Below, piece after piece: positions 48,242-57,929 of a stretch of 64,000 bases of DNA (position 1 is its first letter; every line of letters starts with the position of its first letter). The DNA comes from Pycnococcus provasolii (lineage: Eukaryota; Chlorophyta; Pseudoscourfieldiophyceae; Pseudoscourfieldiales): assembly GCA_049487715.1 (NCBI GenBank), contig CP150561.1, positions 434,001 through 498,000 on the forward strand, in the 5' to 3' direction. Both the position numbers and the translations under genes were made by a program. The notes below the pieces were generated by a model, which saw only the letters and a list, made by a program, of their open reading frames with translations, did not search any database and was not told where the DNA came from.

Positions 48242-50299
48242 CTACTTTTTCATCTGCTTCTTAGCTGCAAGAGCGCGGGAACGCGCCGTCGTTTGCTTGA
48301 CCACCACTTCCTCCTCCTCGCCATTACTTTCCGCATCATCATCCATCTCAGGCTGCTCCGTCATGTTGTCGTCGTCGCTGTCATCGTCGTCGTCGCTGTC
48401 GTCCGCCTTGCGCTTGCGCGCCGGCGGCTTCTTTTTCTTCGATGCCGACGCGGCCGTCGGCTTCTTCTTTTTCGCTTTCTTGACAGCATGCGCGAGGGCT
48501 GCATAGTCTGTGCCAGCATCCTCCTGCTCGAGCCGCTTGGCTAGCTCACCAAGGCTGATTCCTCCGCCATTTCCTTGCAGGGCATTGTGCACGACCACCT
48601 CGCTAGCGACAAGTGTCGCCAAGTCCGGTACCACCTCCAGGTCCGCCTTAGCTTTCCGCGTGCGCATGGCTTTTGCCTCGCTGAGAATGGTGTCGTTCTC
48701 GGGGAGCCCGACGAGCCCCGCGCTGTGCACGATCGTGCAGAGCATCGTATCATCTCTCACCGTGAGAGGCTTGAATGCGATTGGTACGGCATCCGCCTGC
48801 AGCTGGTCGAGGTGGCACTTTCGCAAGCCGAGCAGCTTGAAGTTGCTACCCAACGCGTAGTGCGCAGCCTCCTGCGTCAATGGAGTTCCGCTGAGACGAT
48901 TGTAATGTACACCGCCATACTTGTACGTCATTGCAATAGCGAGTCCCGCAGGATTCCAGTCCACGAGTCCAAGAAAAACTACCGCGTTGGCAGCGAAGTA
49001 GTCGACGGCTTTGTCGTCGCCGTCCATCAGCAGACTTTCAGCCATGCATGCGCCCATTTCCGCGCGTAGGTGAAAGCAGAATGCACGCGTCGCCAGGTCG
49101 GGCATGCCGCGTGCTGTGACGACGACGCAGCCTCCTTCGATGCGCTCCCACACTCTCTGCTCGACGAGTTGCTGGAAGACGGCATCTTTCTCCACGATGA
49201 TGACGAATTTGGAGTTGCACGTCACCTTCATATTCGCAATCTCGTAAATTTCTCCAGATATGGGAATGCCCCCATTTCCCGTCGTCATTCCATCGAGTTG
49301 TTCGCCACCTGCGGTGTGCACGACAAGGGAGCCTGCGCACGCGCCTTTGGATGAGCAGCACAAGTGGAGGTCCATGCGACGACACTTCAGGAGTGCGCAC
49401 GCGCTCTTCACGGCATTGAAGACGGAGTCCAAATTCGGAAAGAGCGGCGATGGTGGTGGTGGTGGTGATGCTGCAGCAGCCTCGAGGTTGCTGCTGCTGC
49501 TGTTGTTGTTGTTGTTCGACGACGACGACGACGGTTTCAAGAAGCATTCGCGTATGCGACCCGAGAGCCGTGCATCGCTCTTGACAGTCGCGGAAGAAGC
49601 CAGGGCTTTTATCCATCCAATCGGTGAGAGATTATCTACGACTTCGTAGTATACCCTGCGAATTGTCCTTGTGCTGTTTGATCGTATCAGTTGGTAGGCT
49701 GCGAGAATGACGACGAATGTGCGCACGTACAGCGGGTTTGGTTTCGAAGTTGACGACACGGCGAATTTCATGGCGCTGGTGACTGGGACTGGTTGCTGGT
49801 TGGCGTCCAAGCTTGCGTACGTTCGCATGAGCGGCATGAGCGGAGGGGGGGTTGTTGTTGCGGCAGAGGCGGCGGCGGCGGCATCCGCATGGCGTTGTTT
49901 GAGAGCGTGCTTTATTAGCTGCAGGACGAGAGCGTATACGCGATCCTGCACACTGCTCGGTCCGTCGTCGTCGTTGTCGTTTTGTTCTCGTGCTGCTTCT
50001 GGTTGATTGTTGTTGTGAGAGTAGGGGAACGAGACATCACCGTGTTGAAGAAGGTCTGTGACCATGCTCGTCTCCAGAGGATGTTGCTCCTGCGAATCCT
50101 CGTCGTCGTCGTCGTCGTCGTCGTCCGCAAGATAAAAGTCAAGGTATTCGTCGTCAGGTATCCCAGAGGAAGAAGGAGGAGGAGGCTGCTGCTGCTGGTT
50201 GTTGTTGTTGTTGTTGTCATTACCATCACGAAGATCATCACGATCACCAGAAGAAATTACGACGTCCATCTCCGAAGACGTCAATGCTGAGATCGTCAT
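48242..50299 (-). CDS. SPO11: SPO11-like meiotic double-strand-break protein (SPO11-2 type)
   Basis: The protein has 685 aa from the first ATG (MTISALTSSEM). SPO11 is the topoisomerase VI-A relative that makes meiotic DNA breaks with TOPVIBL. The winged-helix domain has the tyrosine motif TRTIRRVYYEVVD (Tyr 217/218). The Toprim domain has IVEKDAVFQQL (Glu 370) and GLVDWNPAGLAI (Asp 447, Asn 449). WERIEGGCVVVTARGMPD and YKYGGVHYN are also typical. The usual DxD second Asp is Asn, which I believe also occurs in plant SPO11-2. Asn/Gln/Asp homopeptides lengthen the first 160 residues. A Lys-rich then acidic tail of ~90 residues (KKKKPPARKRKADDSDDD) is unusual and may be a nuclear localisation or DNA-binding region. 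Presence of the gene implies a sexual cycle. Confidence 0.88.
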   Translation of the reverse strand: MTISALTSSEMDVVISSGDRDDLRDGNDNNNNNNQQQQPPPPSSSGIPDDEYLDFYLADDDDDDDDEDSQEQHPLETSMVTDLLQHGDVSFPYSHNNNQPEAAREQNDNDDDGPSSVQDRVYALVLQLIKHALKQRHADAAAAASAATTTPPPLMPLMRTYASLDANQQPVPVTSAMKFAVSSTSKPNPLYVRTFVVILAAYQLIRSNSTRTIRRVYYEVVDNLSPIGWIKALASSATVKSDARLSGRIRECFLKPSSSSSNNNNNSSSSNLEAAAASPPPPPSPLFPNLDSVFNAVKSACALLKCRRMDLHLCCSSKGACAGSLVVHTAGGEQLDGMTTGNGGIPISGEIYEIANMKVTCNSKFVIIVEKDAVFQQLVEQRVWERIEGGCVVVTARGMPDLATRAFCFHLRAEMGACMAESLLMDGDDKAVDYFAANAVVFLGLVDWNPAGLAIAMTYKYGGVHYNRLSGTPLTQEAAHYALGSNFKLLGLRKCHLDQLQADAVPIAFKPLTVRDDTMLCTIVHSAGLVGLPENDTILSEAKAMRTRKAKADLEVVPDLATLVASEVVVHNALQGNGGGISLGELAKRLEQEDAGTDYAALAHAVKKAKKKKPTAASASKKKKPPARKRKADDSDDDDDSDDDNMTEQPEMDDDAESNGEEEEVVVKQTTARSRALAAKKQMKK

Positions 50300-50613
50300 C
50301 GTCGAGAAAGCAAAGCAGCAGAGAATGCAGAAGAGAGAATGCAGCAGAGAAAGCAGAGATGAGGCGAGACGAGCAAACGACAGAGCACGACAGGTCACAG
50401 AAGTTGAGAGGGAATGAGAAGAATGATAGAAAAAAGAGGAGTGAGGGAGAGAGGGGGGGGGGGGGGGGGGGGAAAGCCTGCTTCGTGAGGCTGTCAGTTA
50501 ATGGGTCGAAAAGAAGGGGGAGGGGCGAAGCAGGTCACGAAATTTTGCAAAGCAGGCACCCCGAGGCGAAGCAGGCCCCGTTCGGGGTTTTATCGGCTGG
50601 GGGGTCGTGCCGA
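50300..50613. other. upstream region of SPO11 with G20 tract and GCAGGC motifs
   Basis: A run of 20 G spans 50453-50472. GCCTGCTTCG at 50477-50486 is the reverse complement of CGAAGCAGGC near 50567; related AAGCAGG copies lie between them. Related inverted motifs occur at 63893-63936. Confidence 0.6.
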
Positions 50614-50955
50614 TCAAAATTCGCATGCGAGTAGTATCACCCACGCACTTCCCGAGCACCATAGCTTGGGTAGGACGACACCAGGATGAGCGGGAGGTGG
50701 CCCGCCGCCGTACGACAAGCCAGAGTACAGCCAGTATCTTGGATTGTAATCTCGTGTCACAAGCGTGAGGTTCGCATCCGTTTCGGAGATGAGGAATTTC
50801 AATTCATCGTGGTGCGAATTCACCACACCCTTCCATCGCGTCTCACCGTCAATCTCAACCGGACTCCAGTAGGTAGGTAGGGGATTCGTACCACAGGGGA
50901 AGTGGCGGATCTCTTCCTCGTTGGACCTGACGTTTTCGTCCATGAGGGAAGCCAT
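50614..50955 (-). CDS. small protein of unknown family, 5' end duplicated at 59.3 kb
   Basis: The protein has 113 aa, starting MASLMDENVRSNEEEIRHF. It contains several Trp and aromatic residues (TYWSPVEIDGETRWKGVV, YNPRYWLYSGLSYGGG). No known domain was recognised. The first ~85 bp of coding sequence and about 40 bp upstream recur in inverted orientation at 59280-59430, which suggests a multi-copy gene or mobile sequence. It is divergent from the Tudor/Sel1 gene (185 bp apart). Confidence 0.45.
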   Translation of the reverse strand: MASLMDENVRSNEEEIRHFPCGTNPLPTYWSPVEIDGETRWKGVVNSHHDELKFLISETDANLTLVTRDYNPRYWLYSGLSYGGGPPPAHPGVVLPKLWCSGSAWVILLACEF

Positions 50956-51139
50956 AGTGGAAAAAAATAAATAAATAAATAATCACCTTGCATTTGTCGC
51001 TGTTACCAACCAGGTTGGTTTGCAAGGTGGTAAAAACTTTCGAGGCTCTGGCCAGAGGGGGATTCTTTTTTATCTTTTCCGCGACGACGTAAGGATTCCA
51101 ATCATCTCTTTTCCGACGTCAGTTGTTCGACGTTGTTCG

Positions 51140-54118
51140 ATGGCGGATCTCGTCGGCACCACAGTGTTTAAGGTGTTTAAGGTGGATGATGACGGCGACT
51201 CCGAGGAAGACGACTCTTGCCAAGTCTTCCCCGGAGTCGTCAAGTCATACGACGAGGCGTTGGAGTGGTACATGGTAGAGTACGAAGACGGCGATCGCGA
51301 GGAACTCTCGCGCGAGGACGTCGAGTACTTGAGCACCGTGACAGAGGACAACGTCGCGCAAAACTATCCCTACGCTGAGGAGCTGGAGGATAAGCTCGAG
51401 GAGGACAGCGACTGCCACTTCGACTGCCATACCCTGCCACTTTCTGCAGACAGCACGCCACAAACGCAATTACAGCCGTCGAAGTTGGCGGTGGACTACC
51501 TTCAGCAGGCAGCGAGTCAAGGGTATCCAGAAGCAATATCCGCTCTAGGCGAAATGTACGGGAACGGCCGAGGCGTGGCAGCAGACGTCGCAAAAGCGAA
51601 AGCTCTGCAAGACCAGTCCGACGAGCTTCGCGAGTGGGAGAACAAGAAGATCTTACCAAAATGTTTCGATGCGAAAAACTTGGAGGCGAGAGCCCTGGAA
51701 GGCGACGCGCACGCAATGCACATATTAGCATGTTCGCACGTCAATGCCGACGATGACTCACGCGATATGGCGGTGCGTTGGTACAAAACTGCGGCAGAAG
51801 ACAAAGGATACTTGCCGGCTATGCATGCTCTGGGAGTGCTCAAAGTTCGTCGCGGCGACAAGGATGATAAAACATTCGCTGAGCAGATGTCTGAGCGGGC
51901 GGCATATGCAGGGTACATGCCAGCTCTCAAACAAATGTGTCGACAACACCAAGACACGCCGAACTCCCTCTTCGCGAAAGTATTGCAGCTGCACACAACG
52001 ACAACAACGGGCTCAAGCTTCTGGCAGCAGGGGATTTCTCTGTTGAGGAACTGGTGGGAAGCATCACCATCACCGTCGCCGAAGGAGGCTGACTTCCGCG
52101 CGGCGGCGCAGGCGGGCGACCCGCACGCGCTGTACGGGCTCGCGCACTGCAACCAGCACGGTTTGGGCGTGGCTGCGAACCCGGCGCTGGCGGAGCAGTG
52201 GTACAAGCAGGCGGCTGTGCAGGGCTACGCGCCGGCGCAGCACGCGCTTGGAAACCTATACGCGAGTGGCCACCCAGTGACGGCGTCCCAACACCGAATA
52301 ATCGCGATGACGACGGAGCAACGCAACCATGGAAACGGACATCTTCTGTGCGACTACGAGCTACAGAGGGAACAGAAGATAAAGTACAACAATGATCGCA
52401 TGCGCCAACTCATTCCAGGTATCGATCTCATAGCAGCAGAACAGCCCAAGGCGAAGAAACCCCGAGTCGCCCGAGAAGTGAACAGAATCAAGCCAAAGCA
52501 TGCCGGCAGACGTGTGGAGGCCTTATGGTCGAATGAGCCTTTCGGTCACGTGAATGCGGAGGTGCATTCAGGACATCTGGTGGACTACGACCCGGCAAGT
52601 GACACGTACTCACTGCTGTACGAAGACGGCGATATTGACGAGGGGATCTGCATATTTCAGCACGAAAAAGAGATCAGCGTCAAGGAGGCTGTCGTTGAAA
52701 AGAGGCTCAAAAAATTGGGGCAATCGTCGAATGAATCTCGCATCAGCGCGACGGAGGTTGACACGATTCATCCCAAGATCCGATCGCTCAAAAAGCAGTT
52801 GGAGCAAATCAAAGATGATCGAGCAGAGCAGCGGAAAATCACGCGTTACCGCTTCACTGTGCCGATCGAAAAAATACAGCCATATACGCGCTCTTGCAAG
52901 CCTGAACCACTGATCATCACCAAAGACCCTGGGATGAAGGGTTTAAAGCTGTGCGACGTGAGTCCTCAAGGACGCCTGGTGAATTGGTACGTGCAGCACA
53001 TCCCATCTCTGATTCCAGAGAAGCTTCGCAATGCGATTGCGGAGAATCTCCGCAATCTCCCATGGCGCCAGTACTGGCACAAAGTGATGGGGACGTACCG
53101 ACCGCACGGCCGACTCCAATTCTTGACATGTTTTTCCGAGGCAAACTGCGCATACTTCTTGGGCGACAAGCCGAACGACCCTGAGAAGCACTGCGCCCTT
53201 GGAGGCTTGAGCACGCTGGGAACACCTTCGCTTGATCACGAGAGCTTGTCGCCAATAAAAGAAGTGGTAAATGCAGTCTTGCACAGCTGGATCGGGAAGA
53301 AGTACAAACTGAATCAAGCACGCAAAAGAATAACAGTGCAGGTAAATCGTTACTTCGGGGAGGAAACTGTGGGGGAAACGAAAAAAGCCGCGCAAGGCAT
53401 TCCAATGCATGGAGACGGCGCTGCAATGGACCCCGATTTTCCCATCATTCATTTGTACATTCTCGACGACGCCATCGTTCGCGTTGTTAAGCGGAGCGAT
53501 GTGGGAGGGAGTGCCTGCCGCGCAAAATCACGCGAGGGCGTCCGACACTCGCAGACTTTTCGCGCTCACGCGGGAAGTGCGACCATACTTATTGACGATT
53601 CCGCAACGTTTCATGGGAGATCGCCTTGCAAAAAAGTTTCACCTTGCGGCAGCATCAGCATGGTTTTGCGCGTCATGGACGATGTGAATGCACGGCGATG
53701 CGCAAGGGGCGCTGCAAGTCGGCTGCAACAACATCCGACCCTCGAACTGCCTCGCCGGATCCACTTCTCTTACGTCTGTGCCCCACAGGACGGAAACCAA
53801 GTCACGGCAGATGCAACGAAGATCATGCAATTTAATGAGGATGTGGGGTGCAAGCTGTTCGCCGACGAGAGCGCGGGGGACGTCCGCATGGCGAAGAGGA
53901 GGGGGCGCTGGCAGCCTCCGCTCATCTTCGAGAGTCGCTCGGCTCCCGAGCTCCTCGGTTTGGAACCGCACATGTACAGCACCATTGTCAAGGGCAAAGG
54001 GACCGTCGTTTCGAGCATTTACCTGCGAGACGCATCGCTTGAGATGGAAAATACCTCGCTGCCGGCGCAGAAGTTACGAGGAAAACGCCTCTGCGGCGCA
54101 TTCTCATTGGGGCAAGAA
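51140..54118 (+). CDS. Tudor-like/Sel1-repeat/2OG-Fe(II) oxygenase fusion protein (3' end uncertain)
   Basis: It starts at ATG 51140 (MADLVGTTVFK). Residues ~1-75 form a Tudor/PWWP-like module (YMVEYEDGDREELSREDVEYL). At least three Sel1-like repeats lie at ~115-385 (AISALGEMYGNGRGVAADVAKA, ALYGLAHCNQHGLGVAANPALAEQWYKQAA given in part: LAEQWYKQAAVQG). A second Tudor-like module is at ~455-510 (GHLVDYDPASDTYSLLYEDGD). The C-terminal half has an AlkB-type oxygenase pattern: IPMHGDGAAMDPDF (His-x-Asp), IIHLYILDDAIVRVV, and ILIDDSATFHGRSP (distal His) followed by SISMVLRVM (possible Arg for 2-oxoglutarate). From ~54118 the frame enters G/A homopolymer sequence and gives nonsense, so the true stop is unknown. 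Substrate is unknown; a chromatin or nucleic-acid demethylase role is inferred. Confidence 0.65.
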
Positions 54119-54322
54119 GGGGGGAAAGAAAAAAAAAAAACAAGCGGGGGGGGAACACGCGAACAAAACAAAAAAAAAAACCCGGCTGGTGGGTGGTGGG
54201 GGGGGAGAAAAAAAAGAAGAGACAACACAACACAGAAGGGGGGGGGGGGGTTAACAAAAAAAGACTCTTTTTTTTTAAGGGGGGGGGGGGGAGGGGAGAG
54301 AAAAGGAGGGAGATGGTGATGT

Positions 54323-54362
<40 letters not shown>

Positions 54363-54647
54363 GGTTGCTGGGGGGAGGGGGGGAGGGCGCAAAAGCAGGC
54401 GAGGGGGGGGGGGAGGGGGGGGGGGGGGGGGGGGGGGAGGAGGAAGACACCGCAACACACCCCCCTCCTCCCCCACAAAAAAAAAAAAACCGGGAGGGGG
54501 GTGGTGGGCGAACGACTACGTCAAGGGGAAGGGGGAGGGGGGGGGGGGGGGGGTGTGTGGGGGGGGGGGGGGGGGGGGGGGGGGGGGTGGGGGGGAGGGG
54601 AAGGAGGGGGGGGGGGGGGGGGGGGGGGGGGGAGGGGGGGGAGCCGG

Positions 54648-54681
<34 letters not shown>

Positions 54682-54791
54682 AGGCGGGGGGGGGGGGGGG
54701 GGGGTGTGTCGGTGTTGTTGTGGGGGGGGGGGGGGGGGGGGGGGGTGGTGGTGGGGGGGGGGGGGGGGAGGGGGAGAAGAAAATATAGAGG

Positions 54792-54845
<54 letters not shown>

Positions 54846-54939
54846 AAGAATAAGAGAAATAAAAAAAAAAAGAAAGAGATGGGGGGGGGGAGGGGGGGGG
54901 GGGAGTGGGGGGGAAGAGGGGGAGGAGAAAGAAAGAAAG

Positions 54940-55016
<77 letters not shown>

Positions 55017-55055
55017 TTTAATTTTGGTGAGGGAAAGAAGAGAGAGGGAGGAAGG

Positions 55056-55102
<47 letters not shown>

Positions 55103-55113
55103 AAAGGGGGGGG
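54119..55113. repeat. ~1-kb G/A homopolymer block, possible assembly artefact
   Basis: The plus strand is almost only G and A: G runs up to ~50 bp (54327-54360, 54797-54844) and A runs of ~70 bp (54943-55013) and ~45 bp (55056-55100). Rare islands such as CGAACGACTACGTC (54509-54522) break it. It abuts the oxygenase gene with no stop codon in frame. Nothing in it is convincingly coding. Confidence 0.85.
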
Positions 55114-55422
55114 GGGGGCAAGTCCGGGAGCCCAAAAACCGATTCCAAGGCACCCGATCATTACCTGAATCTATGGTGGATGTCGTCAAAAAATACGACC
55201 TTGATTGAACTTTGATTGAATTGAACCATAATTGACCGGCCGCGAGACCTGGCCGCAAGCTTGCAAGACACCTTTGCAAGACTGACTTTTCGGCAAATAT
55301 AGAGCAAATATTGCACATTGAGGGGCGAAATCCCCTCACAATTCACTAATTCAGTACTGTAATACAAAGAGGAGAACTCTTTGTATCGTCCTCCCTCCCT
55401 CTCTCCCTTCCTCTTCCCCCCC

Positions 55423-55468
<46 letters not shown>

Positions 55469-55473
55469 TTCTC
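55114..55473. other. upstream region of SET gene with (TC)n
   Basis: Ordinary-complexity sequence resumes at ~55115. A (TC)n microsatellite spans 55424-55462, ending 11 bp before the ATG at 55474, and would lie in the 5' UTR. No gene was seen. Confidence 0.6.
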
Positions 55474-57903
55474 ATGCCGCAGTGCCGTGGAGCAGCCGCC
55501 TCTGCCTCTGCCGCTGCCGCTGCCGCTGCCGCAGCCGCTGCTACTGCTGGCAAAAACCAAAACCCCACAGTGCTCAACGTCTACCTGCTGCGACGCAACT
55601 ACTTCGGAAGTATACCCGGACGCCACCACGCGTCGATCCGAGAAGCCGACGTCTTGCCTTGCGACTGCACGGCGTCATCGGGGTGCTCCGCAACGTCGTG
55701 CCTCAACCGACGAGTGTTCATGGAGTGCATACCCGGATACTGCCCCTGCGGACCGACGTGCACGAACCAGATGTTCAGCAGAAGGCAGTACGCCAACCTG
55801 GAGTGCAAGCACACGGGCATTCCTGCGAAGGGACGCGGGCTCTTCGCCAAGCAGAGCATTCCAAAGGGCGGATTCGTCATCGAGTACACGGGCGAGGTGC
55901 TCGACGAAGCGACGTACGTCGAACGCAAGAGCGCGTGGCTGACGCGCGAGGGTTCGAGGCACACCTACTTCATGAGCCTGAGCGCGGGCGAGGTGATCGA
56001 CGCGTCGCGCATGGGGAACCTCGGGCGATTCACCAACCACAGTTGCGCACCCAACTGCGAGATGCAGAAGTGGACTGTGCGCGGGGAGGTGTGCATCGGC
56101 ATATTCGCCACGCGTGACATCCAGCCTGGCGAGGAAGTCACCATGGACTACAACTTCGAACGCTGCGACGAGCGCCCGATGCGCTGTTACTGTGGCGAGT
56201 CCAAGTGCAAAGGCTTCGTCGGCGGAGGCGCAGACGCGGCGAAGAACTTCGAGCGGGCTGACGTGCCTACCATCGAACTGCACGCCGATCCGGAGGTGGA
56301 GTTTACTGCTGCTGACTTTGAGGAGGAGGACGAGCACCTTGGAATGCGTCGCCTTCTCAAGATGCCTGAGAAGCGAAGCAGCGGTGCTGCCGCTCCGAGG
56401 CGACCGACTCGCGCGGGAGATTCTTCAGACGACTCGGACTACGACGACGGCGCGGCAAGGCGCGAACGAAGGGGACGGAAACCGCCAAAGCAGCAAGCAG
56501 CGAAGCGAGCGAAACTTGCACCCCGACTTGTCGAGAACCGCAAGTCGGAGATTGAGCGCAGACTCGCCGAGCCTGGAATGATGGAAAAAGGATACGTCGC
56601 GCGAGCAAGCCTGCGCACGTTTGTACCGCTCTTCACAACCGCCGTGCGCATAGACTCTGATGCCTACACAGAAACGCAGCGGCTGCCGTTCTCCGTGAAG
56701 GACCTGAACATACTGCTCGACGCAATCATCAACATTCCTCGCCACGATCACCGGCAGGAGCTCATGGCTGCCGGAATCCTTCAGCAGATCTTTCTAATCC
56801 TCAGACAACGGGTGATGTGCGTCTGGTCGCGTCAGCACGATCCCAATGTCGTCGCCGTCGCACGCAAAACGCTCATGGCGCTGAATTCGCTGCCTCTGGA
56901 GGCGAGCAAGCTGAGGGTGGTGAAAAATCTCGAGGGAAGCCTCGAGGATCTTCTCAAGGCGCTCATGACAGGAAAAGGCGTGGATGGTCAGGTGGCAGCA
57001 TCTGCAAGGAGCATCCTCATCAAAGTGGGTGTTGAAAAGTCCAGAGAGGAATTGGAGCGTGAAGAAAGAAAGGCTGAAGCTGCCGCAGCTGAGCGCAGAG
57101 CTGAGGAAAGAAGAGCCGCGAATGCAGATTCTGATCATCTGAGAACTGCGGAGCCCGCAGAGTGGGCTGAGTACAACCCCAAGGCTGTCGAGGCTGCAGA
57201 TATAGCGGAACGTTTCTGCGCCATCCTCGTGCGTGCCGCCAAACTGAATGCCGCACGGCGAGAAAAAATGGCGAACTTTCGAAGCTTCGAGGGCGACTTC
57301 CTCGGAAACGCGGCTCGCTCGTTTCGCACGTTCGAGGATGCGCGCGCGTACGTGCGCACGCTCAACCTGAAGAGCCAGGAGGAGTGGCAGGCGTGGAGCA
57401 AGTCCGGCTCGCGACCTCCCGACATTCCAAGCAGTCCCAGTCGGACATACAAATCAGCAGGCTGGCTGTCGTACGGCGACTTCCTCGGATACGCGGACGG
57501 CAAGGTGACTGGCTCGTTTCGCACGTTCGAGGAGGCGCGCGCGTACGTGCGCACGCTCGGTCTGAAGAGCGAGAAAGAGTGGAAGGCGTGGAGCAAGTCA
57601 GGCGCGCGACCGCACGACATTCCGGGCAGTCCTGATCAGACATACGCGTCAACGGGCTGGACATCGTACCCCGACTTCCTCGGATACGCGGACGGCAAGG
57701 TGGCCGGCTCGTTTCGCACGTTCGAGGAGGCGCGCTCGTACGTGCGTACGCTCGGTCTGAAGAGCAAGAGGGAGTGGGAAGTGTGGAGCAAGTCAGGCGC
57801 GCGACCGCACGACATTCCGAGCAGTCCTCAGAAGACGTACAAGTCATCGGGCTGGACATCGTACCCCGACTTCCTCGGATATGGGCAAGCAGGCGAGATT
57901 TAA
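55474..57903 (+). CDS. SET-domain histone lysine methyltransferase (SET2/ASH1 type) with integrase-type repeats
   Basis: The protein has 809 aa from MPQCRGAAAS. AWS zinc region ~63-97 (CDCTASSGCSATSCLNR ... CPCGPTCTN). SET domain ~106-226 with KGRGLFAKQSI, RFTNHSCAPNCEMQ (catalytic NHSC) and DYNFERCDERP. Post-SET CYCGESKCKGF. This order is that of SETD2/ASH1 H3K36 methyltransferases. Residues ~407-480 form a helical bundle resembling a TFIIS N-terminal domain (LNILLDAIINIPRHDHRQE). The C-terminus (615-809) is three 65-aa copies of a Phage-integrase repeat unit (FRTFEEARAYVRTLGLKS ... SGWTSYPDFLGY) encoded by an exact 195-bp period. No SRI domain (the RNA polymerase II-binding part of SET2) is visible. 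The protein is nuclear by inference. Confidence 0.88.
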   Translation: MPQCRGAAASASAAAAAAAAAAATAGKNQNPTVLNVYLLRRNYFGSIPGRHHASIREADVLPCDCTASSGCSATSCLNRRVFMECIPGYCPCGPTCTNQMFSRRQYANLECKHTGIPAKGRGLFAKQSIPKGGFVIEYTGEVLDEATYVERKSAWLTREGSRHTYFMSLSAGEVIDASRMGNLGRFTNHSCAPNCEMQKWTVRGEVCIGIFATRDIQPGEEVTMDYNFERCDERPMRCYCGESKCKGFVGGGADAAKNFERADVPTIELHADPEVEFTAADFEEEDEHLGMRRLLKMPEKRSSGAAAPRRPTRAGDSSDDSDYDDGAARRERRGRKPPKQQAAKRAKLAPRLVENRKSEIERRLAEPGMMEKGYVARASLRTFVPLFTTAVRIDSDAYTETQRLPFSVKDLNILLDAIINIPRHDHRQELMAAGILQQIFLILRQRVMCVWSRQHDPNVVAVARKTLMALNSLPLEASKLRVVKNLEGSLEDLLKALMTGKGVDGQVAASARSILIKVGVEKSREELEREERKAEAAAAERRAEERRAANADSDHLRTAEPAEWAEYNPKAVEAADIAERFCAILVRAAKLNAARREKMANFRSFEGDFLGNAARSFRTFEDARAYVRTLNLKSQEEWQAWSKSGSRPPDIPSSPSRTYKSAGWLSYGDFLGYADGKVTGSFRTFEEARAYVRTLGLKSEKEWKAWSKSGARPHDIPGSPDQTYASTGWTSYPDFLGYADGKVAGSFRTFEEARSYVRTLGLKSKREWEVWSKSGARPHDIPSSPQKTYKSSGWTSYPDFLGYGQAGEI
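57318..57903 (+). repeat. 195-bp in-frame repeat (integrase-type repeat), three copies
   Basis: GTTTCGCACGTTCGAGGA starts at 57321, 57516 and 57711, so the period is 195 bp. The copies are highly similar at nucleotide level. They encode the C-terminal 65-aa units of the SET protein. Confidence 0.9.
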
Positions 57904-57929
57904 GTAAATATAAAATGTACTTTTACTCT

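Noticed and set aside
54193-55215. ORFs of 340 and 272 codons made of Gly/Lys or Pro/Phe
   Set aside because: Their open length comes only from G and A homopolymers lacking stop codons; no protein character.
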